From Allomyces macrogynus ATCC 38327 (Eukaryota > Blastocladiomycota > Blastocladiomycetes > Blastocladiales > Blastocladiaceae): 63,967 nucleotides of DNA. This document shows positions 1-11,158 of the stretch, piece after piece (the stretch's first letter is position 1; each line of letters starts with the position of its first letter). Location of the stretch: contig GG745340.1 in NCBI GenBank assembly GCA_000151295.1, positions 1,030,282 to 1,094,248 on the forward strand, written 5' to 3'. Made by a program: the position numbers and the translations under genes. The notes beneath the pieces are model-generated. The model was given only the letters and a program-made list of their open reading frames with translations, had not been told where the DNA came from and made no database searches.

Positions 1-386
1 CTGTCGCGGCGACCAGCAGGCGCCGCGTTAAGTGCCGCGCAGGAGCGCGCCCGGCGTCGATGCGGCCAATCCGCGCGGTCGCAGCCGCGGGGGGCATCGG
101 GCTGGGCGGGGAGCGGCGGGGCCGCGTTGGTCGGGGCCTGGACGGCGGTCAGGTCGACGGGCGTGAGCGGGTGCGCGGTGTGCGCGGCGTGCGTCTGCGC
201 GAGCGCTGACTCGGCGGTGGCGGCACCCGGGCCCGTCGCGCGGAAGGTGGGGGCCGGCGTGAGAATGGCGAGCGCGTCGGCGGTGACGGCGACGAGCTGG
301 TTGTCGTCGGACCAGGCGAGGTTGGTCGCGCCGGCGGGCACCGAGGGCGCGGCCTTGAGGATCAGCGTGCGCTCGACGGCCGACAT
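1..386 (-). CDS. N-terminus of a TFIIIC 90-kDa/Sfc9-like protein (partial, runs off the left edge)
   Basis: The reading frame starts at the ATG at 386-384 and reaches the window edge without a stop. The protein begins MSAVERTLILKAAP, followed by a stretch (NLAWSDDNQLVAV, then ALAILTP) that looks like the first blade of a beta-propeller and resembles the N-terminus of the TFIIIC subunit that recruits RNA polymerase III to tRNA and 5S genes. After codon ~98 the frame becomes arginine-rich. The alternative frame beyond the six-G run at 89-94 (six C on the coding strand) reads more naturally (ARIGRIDAG then RRLLVAAT, similar to the conserved LLAVLT turn), so a one-base homopolymer frame break is likely. 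The promoter is shared with the divergent gene at 761. Family assignment is tentative; only about 128 residues are visible. Confidence 0.4.
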   Translation of the reverse strand, partial: MSAVERTLILKAAPSVPAGATNLAWSDDNQLVAVTADALAILTPAPTFRATGPGAATAESALAQTHAAHTAHPLTPVDLTAVQAPTNAAPPLPAQPDAPRGCDRADWPHRRRARSCAALNAAPAGRRD

Positions 387-760
387 GGCAGGCGCTGAGG
401 CGTGCCGGTGCTGGTGCTTGCGGTCGCTGCCGCTGGTGGTGGTGATGGCGCGCGTCGGCGTCGCGCAGCCAGGCGGCGATCAGCGGAGCCGGGCGACGGT
501 GCCGTCGAGGTGGAGGCGCGAGACACTTTTGGACAGGCCTGCGAGACGGCGCCGTTGCACGTGCGAGCACGCGCCTCCACCGCACATGCACGCGAGCAGC
601 GCGGCAGCGACTCACTTCGCAGAAGGCACACGCGCATCGCGGCCAAGTCGCCATCCATCGCACGCCGTCGTCGCCGATCATTCCCGCCAGCTCGTCGCCA
701 CAGCCAACGGCGCCGCACCACCACCACCACCACCACTGCGCGCACCCGCCCGCCGCCGCC
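387..760. promoter_or_regulatory. Divergent intergenic region
   Basis: These 374 bases separate the divergent starts at 386 (minus) and 761 (plus). They are extremely GC-rich with CAC/CCA-repeat character just before the plus-strand ATG. No TATA box or other clear element was seen. Confidence 0.4.
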
Positions 761-2771
761 ATGGACCGCGACGACGCGCACCCGCCGCCGCCGCCGCCGC
801 GCCTGCCCTCCCCGCGCCACCACCCGCCACCAGCCGCGGCGCATCACCACCATGCTGCCGCCATCGCCAGCAACGGCCACGCCGCCGCGCACGTCGCGCA
901 CCCCGTGCAGCACGGCGCGCACCTGCTCGTCCACCCGCTCGCCGCCGCCACCGTCGCCGCGCCGCTCCCACCACCCTCCCCGCATGCATCGTCATCGGCT
1001 CGCGCGACCACCCCGTCCTCGGCGACCGCCACCGACGACGACATGGACAACGACGACGCTAGCATCGCGCACCCCGATGACGCGACCCCGCCGCCGCCGG
1101 CCAAGCGTGCGCGGCACCACCGGTCGGCACTCGACTCGCTGCCGGCGGCGCTCGCGCACGCGCGCACGCTCGCCGACTACCTTTCCCCGCTGCCCGAATC
1201 CGCGGCGTCGCACCCGGCGGTCCGCGCCGCCGCCGACGAATTGGAAGTGCTGATCCCGCACATCACGGACACGTTTGCGACGGCACCGGCGCTGCGCGTG
1301 CGCTCTGCCGACGTGCGCGCCTGGATCGGCGTCCTGCAAGAATCGCTCAGCGTGACTGCCTTCGACGCGGCCGCGGCCGACATTGTGATGGATGTCGCCG
1401 CGGTCGTGGAGCAGTTGGTCAGGGACGTTGGCGCGGTGGATGTGGCCTATGTGTGGGCGATCATGTTGCTCGACGTTGCGCAGATGCGCGTCGAGGAACA
1501 GGCCGAGTGGATGAGCGATGCCGAGTGGTGCTTGGTCCGCGCCGTCGACTGGGTGCACTGGGTACGTATTGATCGTGTGTCGGGAATGGCTCGGCTTCCT
1601 GCTGACCACCACCCCGTCGTAGATCCTGCACGCCGAGTCCGACGGCGACTGGCTGGTCGTGCGCACGTGCGCCGTCGTCGACCGGCTGCTGACGCTCGAA
1701 ACGACGCTGCACAACGACGTGCTCAGTACGGTCTCTCTCTCTCTCCCCGCTCGGACTCTGCGCCGCAGCACTGGTTCTCACCGCTCGCACCCTTAGCCCT
1801 CCCCTCATCGACGCGCCCGTACCTGCTGCACCTGATCCTCTCCCTGCTGCACCACACGTGGTACACGGCGCACCGCCCCGCCGCGCACTGTGCGCCCTTC
1901 CAGCACCACTGGGCGTCGACACTCAAGCTGCTCGCGACCGACACCGACGACCTGGACCTCGCGCACGCCGCGCTGCAGCGCGCAAGGATGGCCGTCCTCC
2001 TCCGCACCCGCCCGCCGGCGTCACCGAGCCTCGACGACCACCTGCTCTTACGCGCGGTGCGCGCGGCTCGTCGCCAAACTCGCGCGATCCGCGATTGCGG
2101 GCCACGCACAAACTATGCCGGTGCAGTTCCAGCTGGGCGAGACGGACCCGGCGCGGTTTGACGACATGGCCGCGGTCGAGTACCGGAAAGTGTTGGCGCT
2201 CGACCCGGGCCATCGGGCCGCGCGGAAGGGACTGACGGCGTTGGGCAGGGCGACGGACGCGGAGAAGGCCATGTGGGCGGCGAGGAGTACGGTCGCGGTG
2301 CGGCCCGTGCGGGTGCCGCGGATTGTGCAGGAGCCGGTGGTCGTGCAGCCGCTGTGGCCGGCGGAGGGCGAAGGGGAGGAGACGGACGAGGACCCGGATT
2401 TCGACCCGGGGCGTGCCGACGACGACGTGGAGGGGGACGAATTGTCGGACGTGACGTCGAGCGAAGGGGAGCAGCAGGACGATTTGGCGGATGTGGCCAT
2501 GGGCGACGACGGGGACGGCCTGGATGAGGAGACCATGGACCTCGATCTGCTCCTTGACGAGTATCTGCAAGGACGCGAGGTCAAGGCGACCGCAGATGGC
2601 GGTGGTGGGGGTGGTGGGGGCGGTGGAGACGACGAGGCCATGGCCGAGGACGAGGACGAGGAAGCGGACGACGTGACGGTGGGCGACGCGTCCGAGGACG
2701 ACGCCATGGTCGAGGATAGTACAGACGAGGAACGCGCCGCGGCGATATGGCATGGAGGGCAGGCCGGGTAA
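761..2771 (+). CDS. Hypothetical protein, His/Pro-rich N-terminus and acidic C-terminus
   Basis: Proposed exons are 761-1561, 1623-1725, 1797-2056 and 2127-2771 (602 aa). The three introns (61, 71 and 70 nt; donors gtacgt, gtacgg, gtgcgc) restore one frame exactly, which makes the model credible even though the family is not recognised. The N-terminal ~110 residues are low-complexity (His, Pro, Ala) with a basic AKRARHH patch. The middle (~120-400) is alpha-helical. A segment at ~410-440 (AVEYRKVLALDPGHRAARKG) looks like one TPR-type helix pair. The last ~150 residues are very acidic, with a run of about ten glycines inside. This is consistent with a nuclear protein, but no function can be given. 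GTG/GCG codon use matches its neighbours. Confidence 0.6.
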
Positions 2772-3068
2772 TGGAGCAATGCGAAATGATAGTTTTTTTT
2801 TTCCCCCCCCTGGACGCTGCTTTCGGTACTTGGCGCTCCGATTGACCTCGCCAAACGCTCGCCCGAGAAAGTCGCAGATAACCAGGACCGAGAAATCAAG
2901 ACAAGAACGGTGTTGCTGCTGGATGTATTCATGAATGATCCCGTTTTCTTTCTGGTCCCTTCTGAAATGCCAGACGCCCTTCGCATCATTGTTCGCATCA
3001 ACTCGTGGCGGCCATCAACCAGATGCCCGCCACTTCACTTCTCAATTCCTTCAATCCCACCCCAAACT

Positions 3069-4499
3069 TCACAGGCCGGGCCCCTGTGCGCCGGCGCCCG
3101 CCTCGCCCGCAACCACCTGCGCCGACTGCCCACGGGGCGCCAACCCCGGCGCCATCGCGAGCAGCGCCGCCGCCGCGGACCCGGGGCTCACGGTGGTCGC
3201 GGGCGGGTAATATAGCGACCCGTGGCGCGAGTGCGCGGCTGAGGACCCCGCGGACCCCCACGCGTCGAATCCGGACTGGCTCGACCGCGTGCGCGTGCGC
3301 CCGCGCGACCGCGCCCCGGGCCCGGCCGAGTCCATGGTCGCGGTCCGGTGTCGGTAGACGGCGATTGGCGTGAGCGGCACGTCGGCGAACGTATCGTCGG
3401 TGGGCTGGTCGGCGGCCGCGGCCGCAGCAGCAGCGGCGACCGAAGGACAGGTTGCGGCGAGCCGCATCTTGGCGTAGTTCTCGATCAGCTTGAGCGGGTT
3501 GAACGGCGCGTGCGCGTCGGTCTGCGGCACGGCGGGGACGGGGACGGGTTCGATCACGGGCACGTCTTGCGTGGCCGACGCGTTGTTGTGCTTGGGTTCG
3601 GAGGTCGCGGTCTGAGCCGGGGCGGGGGGCGCGTTCTTACCGGGCACGGGCGACGCGCGGGCCGACCGCGCCGGGACCGCCGCCGTGTCGTGAGTGATCA
3701 CATGCACTTCGCCGCGCTCGTTGGCCATGAGCGTGAACGGCACCTGCTGCTCTTCCTCGTCGTCGTAGTACTCGGATCCGTCCTCCTCGTCCGACATCGA
3801 CTCTGGGAACAGCATCAGCGGTGACGGGACCATGGCGATCGGCGGCACCGGCGACCGCGCGCCATGCGTTGCCGAATGCGGCGACCGGCTATGCGACCCT
3901 TCGGGCGACGGCGTGCGCAGCTCTGGGATCGTCCACGCGACTTGCGGCGACGGCGCGGCCTCGGCGACGGTCTCGGGCGCGACCGCCTCGCGCGCGAGCG
4001 CGGCGCAGGCGGCCTCGTCGAGCGGGTCCGGGCCGGCCCACCCGAGAAGCTGCACGAGCGTCTCGAGCAGCGGCGGCGAGTCGGCGAAAAACGCGGCCAG
4101 GTGCGGAACCCACTGCGCGTCGGGCATGTCCGACCGCGGCGTGTAGAGCGCGGCGGTCCACGCGTCGCGCTGCGGTCCCGGCTCGAGCGCGTCCTCGCAC
4201 GCGCCAAGCACGTGCGGGTACCGCCGCGCCAGGTCGGCAACCGACGCGGGCCGCGGGTCGGCGAGCGACGTGAGCAGGGCCGACGGCGCGCGCGCGGGCG
4301 CCGTGGGGCCGAGGACCGACGCGTAGTGGTGGAAGTCGGGCGAGGCCGCGGCAGCGGCTTCGTCGTAGTCGCCCTCCTCGGGGATCGCGTGCAGCGGCGG
4401 CGGGTTGTCGAGCCGCGGCGACCCGAAGGCGGCCGGCGACGTGGAGAGCGGCGAGCCCGTCGGCGACGCGTGGAGCGTAGAGCCGGGCACAGCGAGCAT
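3069..4499 (-). CDS. Hypothetical low-complexity protein
   Basis: A single uninterrupted 476-codon frame. The start ATG at 4499-4497 is the first in frame. A moderately conserved-looking helical block lies at ~75-165 (ADLARRYPHVLGACEDAL, then WVPHLAAFFADSPPLLETLV). The rest is Pro/Ala/Ser-rich and probably disordered, with an acidic DDEEEQQ stretch and an alanine run near residue 355. No signal peptide or transmembrane segment is seen. It could be a regulatory or scaffolding protein, but I do not recognise a family. The 3' end converges on the hypothetical gene that ends at 2771; the 297 bases between them contain a T10C8 tract at ~2793-2810 and nothing else clear. Confidence 0.55.
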   Translation of the reverse strand: MLAVPGSTLHASPTGSPLSTSPAAFGSPRLDNPPPLHAIPEEGDYDEAAAAASPDFHHYASVLGPTAPARAPSALLTSLADPRPASVADLARRYPHVLGACEDALEPGPQRDAWTAALYTPRSDMPDAQWVPHLAAFFADSPPLLETLVQLLGWAGPDPLDEAACAALAREAVAPETVAEAAPSPQVAWTIPELRTPSPEGSHSRSPHSATHGARSPVPPIAMVPSPLMLFPESMSDEEDGSEYYDDEEEQQVPFTLMANERGEVHVITHDTAAVPARSARASPVPGKNAPPAPAQTATSEPKHNNASATQDVPVIEPVPVPAVPQTDAHAPFNPLKLIENYAKMRLAATCPSVAAAAAAAAADQPTDDTFADVPLTPIAVYRHRTATMDSAGPGARSRGRTRTRSSQSGFDAWGSAGSSAAHSRHGSLYYPPATTVSPGSAAAALLAMAPGLAPRGQSAQVVAGEAGAGAQGPGL

Positions 4500-5355
4500 G
4501 TGAGGCGACGGCGGCGGGGATCGGGTCGGCGGGCATTACGGCGGCGGTCGGGTCGGTCATGGCGATTCGCGGGGGGTGCGGGGCAGAGGAGGAGGTGGGG
4601 GCGGACGAGAGAATCGGGCGCGCGCGGGGCGCGGGGGAGCAGATGGCCATGGACCGGATGCGCGTGCGCGGGATCCTCGGGAAAGAATGAAGCGAGAGCG
4701 TCTGTGACCCGGGGGATCGTCGCGCGTGATAAAGGCCGCCGCGAAAGCGGAGGGACGCGGCGGCATGCCGCGTGTGTGCTGGACGCGCGCCATGTCTGCG
4801 TGATGGTGGGGCGTGCTGTCGCCTCACACGCGACCGGGTCATGGGCCATGACCAGCGCAGCGCGCTGCGAGTGGTGCCGTGGGGCGCCTGGCTTGGCCGC
4901 GGCGGTGCTGGTGTGGACGGCGCGTTGCCGCAAGTCCCGACTTCTGGTCGCGTCGCGCTGGTTGCTTGGCGTGATGGGCGTGGTGATAAGCGCGCACGCG
5001 CTATGGGTGGGGGCAGCGCCAGACACGCGCCGACTTTGTTCGCGAACGTTCCAAAACGCGTGCCTATGCTGTCTCGCGCCCGTCTCCCGCCCGCGCACGG
5101 AGCACTCGCCAGCAGATCACGCGGACGCACGTGACACAGCAAAACAGCGCGACGTCCGGCTCCGCATGCGCGCTCCTTCTCCCTTGGCACCACGACGACG
5201 ACGACGGCGGCCGCGACCATCATCGGCGACGCGCAACCCCGACCGCTGCACCGCTCAACTCGTTGCACTGCGACCGCCACCGATCCGCGACTCGATTCCG
5301 CGGGCATTTCTCGGCTGATCAGCACTCTCGTCGAACTCATCCAACTGCCGCCATC
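4500..5355. promoter_or_regulatory. Divergent intergenic region (856 bp)
   Basis: Lies between the starts at 4499 (minus) and 5356 (plus). It contains short ORFs in every frame typical of GC-rich DNA, but none with codon structure or homology that I can support. It presumably holds both promoters and 5' leaders. Confidence 0.4.
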
Positions 5356-6350
5356 ATGACGACTGGCGGTATGTCTGCCGCCCTAGCGCGTCTCGTTGAC
5401 CGTCCGCTACGTCGCGACCACATGTCCTGATCGCACCCCACCGCGTCCCCCAGACTCGGCCCCGCAGCTGCCGCTGCCGTCGGTGCATGCCAACAAGAAC
5501 GGCACCTACACGCACACGCTCTACAAGCTCGACGACCAAGGCCGTAAAGTCCAGGTCAAGCGCATCTTGCGCATTGGCCGCGACATGGAGGTGTCGAAGC
5601 GCGCCATTGAGGAGCGCAAGGTGCGTTCCTTGCACCTGCATTGCGCTCCACCACACCACGCCCTGCTCACGCTGCATCGCCTTCAACTAGAAATGGGCCA
5701 AGTTTGGCGCCGCCAAGCACCACGGCCCGGGCCCCGACACGGAGACGACGCGCGTCGACACCGAACTGCCGTTGCGTCTCTCAACCAACCCGCAGCAGCT
5801 CGACGCCATGGAGCCCGCGGCCGAGGAGGCCTCGCGCAAGCTCAAGGACACGGCCATCAAGTGCCGCTACTGTGGCGGTCCGCACTGGTCCAAGGAGTGC
5901 CCGTCCAAGGATATTATCCAGTCGCTGCAGGAAGCCACGGGTCTGGGCGGCCCCGGCGGCGACGACGCGCCCTCGGGCACGCCCGGGCTCGGTGCGGGCC
6001 CCTCGGGTTCCGGCCGGTACGTGCCGCCGAGTCTGCGCGACGGGACGGGCGCGCCGCGGCCGGGCATGGAAATGGGCCGCCGCATGGACGATACCTATGC
6101 GGTGCGCATTGCCAACTTGCCCGAGGATACGACCGATGCGGATTTGATCGAGCTGGCGCGGCCGTTTGGGCATGTGGTCCGGTCGTATTTGGCCAAGTAC
6201 GACGACGGCACATGCAAGGGGTTCGCGTTTGTCAATTTCGCGACCATGGATATGGCCGAGCGCGCGATCGCCAAGCTGCACGGGTACGGGTACGCGAACC
6301 TGATCTTGACGTGCGAGCACTCGAAGCCGCGCGAGCCCAAGCCCATGTAA
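5356..6350 (+). CDS. TIF35: Translation initiation factor eIF3 subunit g (eIF3g/Tif35)
   Basis: The eIF3g subunit of the cytoplasmic initiation complex promotes scanning and reinitiation. Exons are 5356-5368, 5454-5620 and 5691-6350 (279 aa). The first coding exon is only 13 nt (MTTG plus one base). The conserved N-terminal module (NGTYTHTLYKLDDQGRK) continues across intron 2 into KKWAKFG and the GPGPDTETTRV signature. A CCHC-type knuckle follows (CRYCGGPHWSKEC). A C-terminal RRM spans ~195-275, with RNP2 YAVRIANL and RNP1 KGFAFVNF. The length is typical (yeast 274 aa, human 320 aa). Introns are 85 nt and 70 nt, with donors gtatgt and gtgcgt. Confidence 0.96.
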
Positions 6351-6460
6351 TGTCCTCAGGCGTGGGGGGCGGGAGTGGTGGCGACGGCGGCCTCGTTGTG
6401 GTGGGGTTGTCGGTGTTGGTGCTTGTGCAAATCGGATTTCGTTTCTCCTTGGCACCTTTC

Positions 6461-6490
6461 CGTTGAGGTCCGTTGAGGTCCGTTGAGGTC
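6461..6490. repeat. Three perfect 10-bp tandem copies
   Basis: The unit cgttgaggtc is repeated three times immediately, just downstream of eIF3g and in the tail-to-tail space before the DSCC1 stop. Confidence 0.9.
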
Positions 6491-6670
6491 CGCAAGTCGC
6501 AGGCAGGCCAGAAGCGGGCGTTCATGTATCGCGTCGTTGTGAACACCGTGATCCTCCACGGACGGTCACTTCTTTCGCCGCACCACTTCCAGTCCCGATT
6601 TCGTGAAGTATACGGATCAAACTCAAGATCTCCCTCTGCTTGGAATGTTACATGCCTCTCCGCCATATCG

Positions 6671-8081
6671 TCACCGTCGCGTCTTCATATCGCGCCGCGC
6701 CGCAAAATACACGCTGCCGTCGGCCTTTACCAGCCGCGCGTGCTTGAGCAGCATCTGTTCCGCGGCCTTGGCCGTATCGGCCGGCGCGAGGTCGCGCACG
6801 CGCGCGATCAGGAGCTCGCGCGGCCAGTGTTCGCGGATGGCAAACAGCGCGCGCAGGCGGTCGGGCACGGTGCCGGGGAGTTGGGAGGGCGGGAGGTAGA
6901 AGATGCGGTTGTCGCTAATCATAGAGAATGGCTACCGACAGGGCGTTAGAGTGGGGGTGGGGAGGGAAGCGAAACCGGAGGAGAAGGTACCTCGATCGCG
7001 GCCGGGTCGATGGTGAGCGGTTCCGGGACCGACTCGATCCATTTGGTTTCAAACTCGGAGTAGGACATGCTCCCGAGAGACTACAGCTGCGGAGGTGAGT
7101 AGGAGCCCGGTGCAAGATTCGAGGAGGTGGAGAAGCGTAACACAACGTACGCCAACCTCGGACAGCACGCATTCGGCAAAGTGCGCGACCAATTTGCTTG
7201 GCGAGAGCGCAACCTCGAAGTCTACTCGACCCACGCACAAGATGAGTGCCCAATTTCCACGCCAAACACGTCCCCGACCCACAATCGTACCGTCAGCAAC
7301 GTCGGCATTCACAGGCCCGCCCTCGTCCACCGCAAACGCACAGAGCAAGTGCCGCACGACGGGTTCCGGGATATCATCATACTCGTGCGCGGCGTCGACC
7401 GTCGCGCGAAACCGCATCCTTGCCAGGTCCCACCCCTCAATGACCGCCGTCGAGACAATCACAGTTAGCATGTCCTTGACGTACTTGTGCTCCAGCACGC
7501 GAATCTCGCCTAGGCCATCCCCAAACGTCAGCGTGTGCCTTCTCCACCACGGCTGGCGGTGATCGGACCGCACCGTCAAGCTCGACCGCGTGCATCCGGC
7601 GCAACAACGCGTGCAACTCTGCCAAACTCGCGGGCACCGCATTCAATAACGCGTCCATGGTCACCCTCGGCCGGCCATCCACGTCCATGGTCGCCTCGTC
7701 CCCGTCATACCCGCTCGCCTGCAACACTTCACTCAGAATCTCTGCTGCGCGCGGTGGCGCGGAGGGCACGGCCTCGAGGTAGGTCCCGGTCGATGCGCGC
7801 ACGGTCCATTCGTGCGGTGCGCGGTCGCAGACGAGGACCGTGTTGGACGTGTGCACTTCGCGCAGGAGGTAGGTGCGGTCGGCCGTGTGCAAGGTCGCGT
7901 GCGACGTGGGACTGGGGGCGCGGATGACGAGCGGCGCGGCGGGGGTCAGGGAGTCGAGCAGGGCGAGTAGGTCAGGAGGGAGTTCGAGCAGGCGGACGTC
8001 GGTCGAGGTTGAGGAGTAGGTGGGAGCGAAAATGATGGGGGTCGCGTCGTCGCTGGCGGTGATCGGGGAGGTGCTAGACAT
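6671..8081 (-). CDS. DCC1: Sister chromatid cohesion protein Dcc1 (Ctf18-RFC subunit)
   Basis: Dcc1 is a subunit of the Ctf18-Dcc1-Ctf8 alternative clamp loader, acting at replication forks in cohesion and checkpoint signalling. Exons (minus strand) are 8081-7574, 7509-7291, 7221-7151, 7080-6991 and 6931-6671, giving 382 aa; the four introns are 64, 69, 70 and 59 nt. Family landmarks in order are LELPPDLLALLD near the N-terminus, TADRTYLLREVHTSNTVL, GEIRVLEHKYVKDML created by the first splice, EFETKWIESVPE, RIFYLPPSQLP, and the winged-helix C-terminus (REHWPRELLIARVRDL, then SVYFAARRD). The length matches yeast (380 aa) and human (393 aa). It is head-to-head with V-ATPase E, 392 bp apart. Confidence 0.93.
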
Positions 8082-8473
8082 GGCGAACGCTGGATTGGCG
8101 GCTGGTGCAGTGCTGTACGGGCTGGAATTGGTTGTTGGTTGTGCTGCGTTGCTGTTGGTCGTGAACGAGCGTCGTCGTCGTCGTCAACGCCGACGATCAG
8201 TCGGTGTGGTCTGTCACGTCGGCGTGCGACAGTGTCTCCCCGCGTCACGTGCGCTCCACCAGCGCCCGCGACGCGACTTTTTGCGTCGCTCGGCCGTTTC
8301 GCGACTTGCACACCGTCGTCTTCGAACCTGCTGCTCCACGCCGGATCCTCAACACCTGCACAGACCGCACCTGTTGCAGTTGACGCGCAGGCCGACCAGC
8401 AACCAAGCGCTCGCGACCCGCGCGACGCTCCGAATCCGCACCGCCTCCCCGACCCAATACACTGATCACCACC

Positions 8474-9518
8474 ATGGCGGCCGCGGCAACACGCGCCATG
8501 ACCGACGCCGAGGTCACCAAGGAGATGGAGAAGATGGCATGTGTCTGACTCTGGCCAGACCACGCCGTGCCGGGCTCGTCCCGATGACGCGTCGGATCGG
8601 GGCCGACTGTTCCGCTGTGCGCTCGCTGCGAAATGCGGTGATCTGACCGCGAGAACACGACCCTGTCGCCAACATACAGGTGGCCTTCATCAAGCAAGAG
8701 GCGCTCGAAAAGGCCAAGGAGATTAAGATCAAGGCCGACGAAGAGTTCAACATTGAAAAGGTGCGGCTCTTCTGCGCATTCTTTTCCCGGGAGCCATCAC
8801 GCGCTGACCCGCCCCCTCTGCCCATCTCTAGGCCAAGCTCGTGCGCCAAGAAACCGCGACCATCGACGCGCTCTTCCAAAAGAAGATGAAGCAGGCCGAG
8901 GTGCAGCGCAAGATTGCCGCGTCCAACTACTCGAACAAGGCCAAGGTGCGCGTCTTGCAGCTGCGGCACGACCTGCTCGGCCACGTGCACACCGACACGC
9001 GCGCGCAGCTCCGCGCGCTCGTGGAGCGGCACGACGAGTACAAGCCCCTCGTCGAGGATCTGTTGGTGCAGGGCCTGCTCGACTTGCTCGAGCCCGAGGC
9101 GGTCGTGCTGTGCCTTGCGCGCGACGTGGAATTGGTGGAGAGTGTGCTCGACGCGGCGGCGCACCGGTTCCAGAAAATGGCGCAGGCGCGGGTCAAGGTC
9201 ACGGTGGATAAGAGTAACCCGTTGCCCGATTCGGAGTGCGTACTGTTTGTGATCTGGGAGGGAGGACGTGGGGGATGATTGCTGACGTGTCGGATACGTT
9301 GCAGGATTGGCGGCGTTATCGTCACGTCGGCCAACGGTCGCATCAAGGTGCTCAACTCGCTCGAGGCGCGGCTGCAGATTGCGTGCGAAAAGGTGTGATC
9401 TGCTCGAGTCGGTCGATTGATGAGTGAGCGTGAGACTGACGCGTTTTTGCTCTAGCTTCTGCCCGACATTCGCGTCAAGCTGTACGGCGCGCCGCCAAAC
9501 CGCCGCTTTTTCGACTAG
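8474..9518 (+). CDS. VMA4: V-type H+-ATPase subunit E
   Basis: Subunit E is a peripheral-stalk component of the V1 sector that acidifies vacuoles. Exons are 8474-8536, 8680-8760, 8832-9235, 9305-9392 and 9456-9518 (232 aa; family 226-233 aa). Matching features are AFIKQEALEKAKEIKIKADE and EFNIEK at the N-terminus, the long helix around AASNYSNKAKVRVLQL, LEARLQIACEK, and the C-terminal LPDIRVKLYGAPPNRRFFD. The last four exons use GT-AG introns of 71, 69 and 63 nt. The first intron (8537-8679, 143 nt) needs a GC donor (gcatgt) to keep the frame EKM/VAFIKQ, so it is an apparent GC-AG intron. No other donor in that exon keeps the frame. Confidence 0.95.
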
Positions 9519-10105
9519 ATTGAGGGAACAAATGGTCCGGCGTGAACCGACGGCCAGTTGGTGGGCGAAGAAAAGCTCGACGTTGGCCGCGCGAACGCGC
9601 CGTGCGCGTGCGGCCGGCAGCGGCGAGCGCATCGACGGTTGGATCCATCATTGTGATACATTTGAATTGGAAAGCAGACGCCGTCATCGACATTGTCGGC
9701 GACGCGTCCTGGTGGTTCGAACAAGGTCCAGCCTCGGCTCAGCATCACGTGCGAGCCGAACCAAGGGCGACCCATGCTTGACGTGGACGTATCTTTGGGT
9801 GGCGACACGGTCGACGACAGCAGACAAGCACCAACTTCTCCATCAGCATCTTCTCGTCGAGCACGATCCAACTTCATCAGCGTCAGCGACTACGACACAG
9901 AACCGCACGCGCTCGGCCCGCGACTGCCCGCACTCGCAAGCACCCGCACGCTCGCCGCACGCCGCGCGCCGCGACAGCTTCCAACGAGCTCCGCTGCGAT
10001 CGCTCCGCCGCTGTCTGGCACTCACATCGGCGACTCCGCACGCGCGCCTGCACGCGCCCAAACGTCCTACCAACCAACTCGAACCAGCTCGCGCACGCCA
10101 GCACC
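9519..10105. promoter_or_regulatory. Intergenic region between VMA4 and TMEM33-like gene
   Basis: 587 bases with the 3' end of VMA4 and the presumed promoter of the next gene. No gene or clear element seen. The open frame that crosses this stretch is only the upstream extension of the second TMEM33 exon frame. Confidence 0.4.
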
Positions 10106-10989
10106 ATGTCCGACCAGCCTGCTGCGACGCCCGCCGCCCCCGCGACCGTGCCGCTCTCGCAGCGTCCGCTCTCGCAGCGGCTGCTGGCCACTGCCAAGCA
10201 CCCGCAGTTCTGGTGGTTTTCGGGGCACCTGTTGACGGTGCTGGGTCTGCCGCACCATCTTCTCGGCGGGTCGTCGTCGGCCTACCTGCGCGCGCTCTTG
10301 GGCGCACAGCTGGCGTACGGCGTCGTCCTCTACCGGCAGCATCATGGCACGTTCAAGACGCGCGGCGCCAAGGCTGCGCTCGCGCAAATGGTGTCCGACT
10401 TGAACGCGCACTATTTCGGGCTCGCGCTGTTCTTCTACCTCGCGGCTTACCCGTGCTGGCGTACGTACCGCACTTGCTCGTCGTCCACGGCCGTTCCCAG
10501 GGAGCTGACGCAGCTTCCCGTCCCACAGCGCTGCTCGTGCCCTACTTCTGCTTCTCGCTGTTCCACTGCATCGGGTACACGCGCGACGTGCTCGTCAGGA
10601 CCGTCTTCCCTTCGACCATCCCCACTCCCGTCTCCCGCATCCTCGCGCTCCTCGCCACGTTCACCACGACCTACCAGCCGCGCGCACTGCAGCTCGCAAC
10701 CTACTGGGAAGTCACCGTCGTGCCCGTCTACCTGGTCGGCCAGGTGCTGCTGTGGCGGCAAGCGATTGCCGCGCCCGTCGTCTACGCGCAGTTTTTGCTG
10801 CTGCGGTACGTGCACTCGCACACGACGCGCGCGGCGTGCGCGCACGTGCGCACGGTGACCGACCGGAACGTGCTCGAGCGGCCGAGCGTGCCCGCGCAGG
10901 TGAAAGCCGCGTACGTCAAGGCGCGCGATACGATCGTGCGCGTCGCGACGCAGCGGATGGCGACGGCCGGTGGGCGTGGCGGGCGGTAA
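10106..10989 (+). CDS. TMEM33/Pom33/Per33 family ER-nuclear envelope protein
   Basis: Multi-pass membrane protein of the Pom33 family, involved in nuclear pore distribution and ER shape. Exons are 10106-10460 and 10529-10989 (271 aa; 68-nt gtacgt intron, phase 1). Family cues are KHPQFWWFSGHLLTVL near residue 30, the FKTRGAKAALAQMVSDLNAHY loop (in two blocks), LVPYFCFSLFHCIGY after the splice, and the amphipathic C-terminal part (QFLLLRYVHSHTTRAA). Four hydrophobic segments are seen (about 32-55, 60-78, 112-140 and 200-225). The length fits (yeast Pom33 279 aa, human TMEM33 247 aa). The C-terminus is short and basic and ends GGRGGR. Confidence 0.88.
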
Positions 10990-11158
10990 TGGGCGGTGAG
11001 GCCAAGAGGGGGGACGCGTTGCTGGGTGGACGGGGTTTCAGGCCGTGGTTTGCGGCCGTGGAAGGTGGTTTTGGTTTCGAGTGACCGGCGGCCCGGTGCG
11101 CGTCCTGACGTGGAGGAGCGGGGGAGGAGGGAGCGTCGTATTCCACCAGAGTGTGTAG

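Noticed and set aside
2040..2130. Frameshift in the hypothetical gene at 761-2771
   Set aside because: A 70-nt intron (2057-2126, gtgcgc...gcag, phase 0) explains the frame change exactly.
7500..7580. Frameshift in DCC1
   Set aside because: A 64-nt intron (7510-7573) joins AVELDG to EIRVLEH in phase and matches the family.
9424..10989. 521-codon plus-strand ORF
   Set aside because: Only its 3' part (the second TMEM33 exon) is real; the upstream part is intergenic sequence, first-exon sequence read out of frame, and intron.
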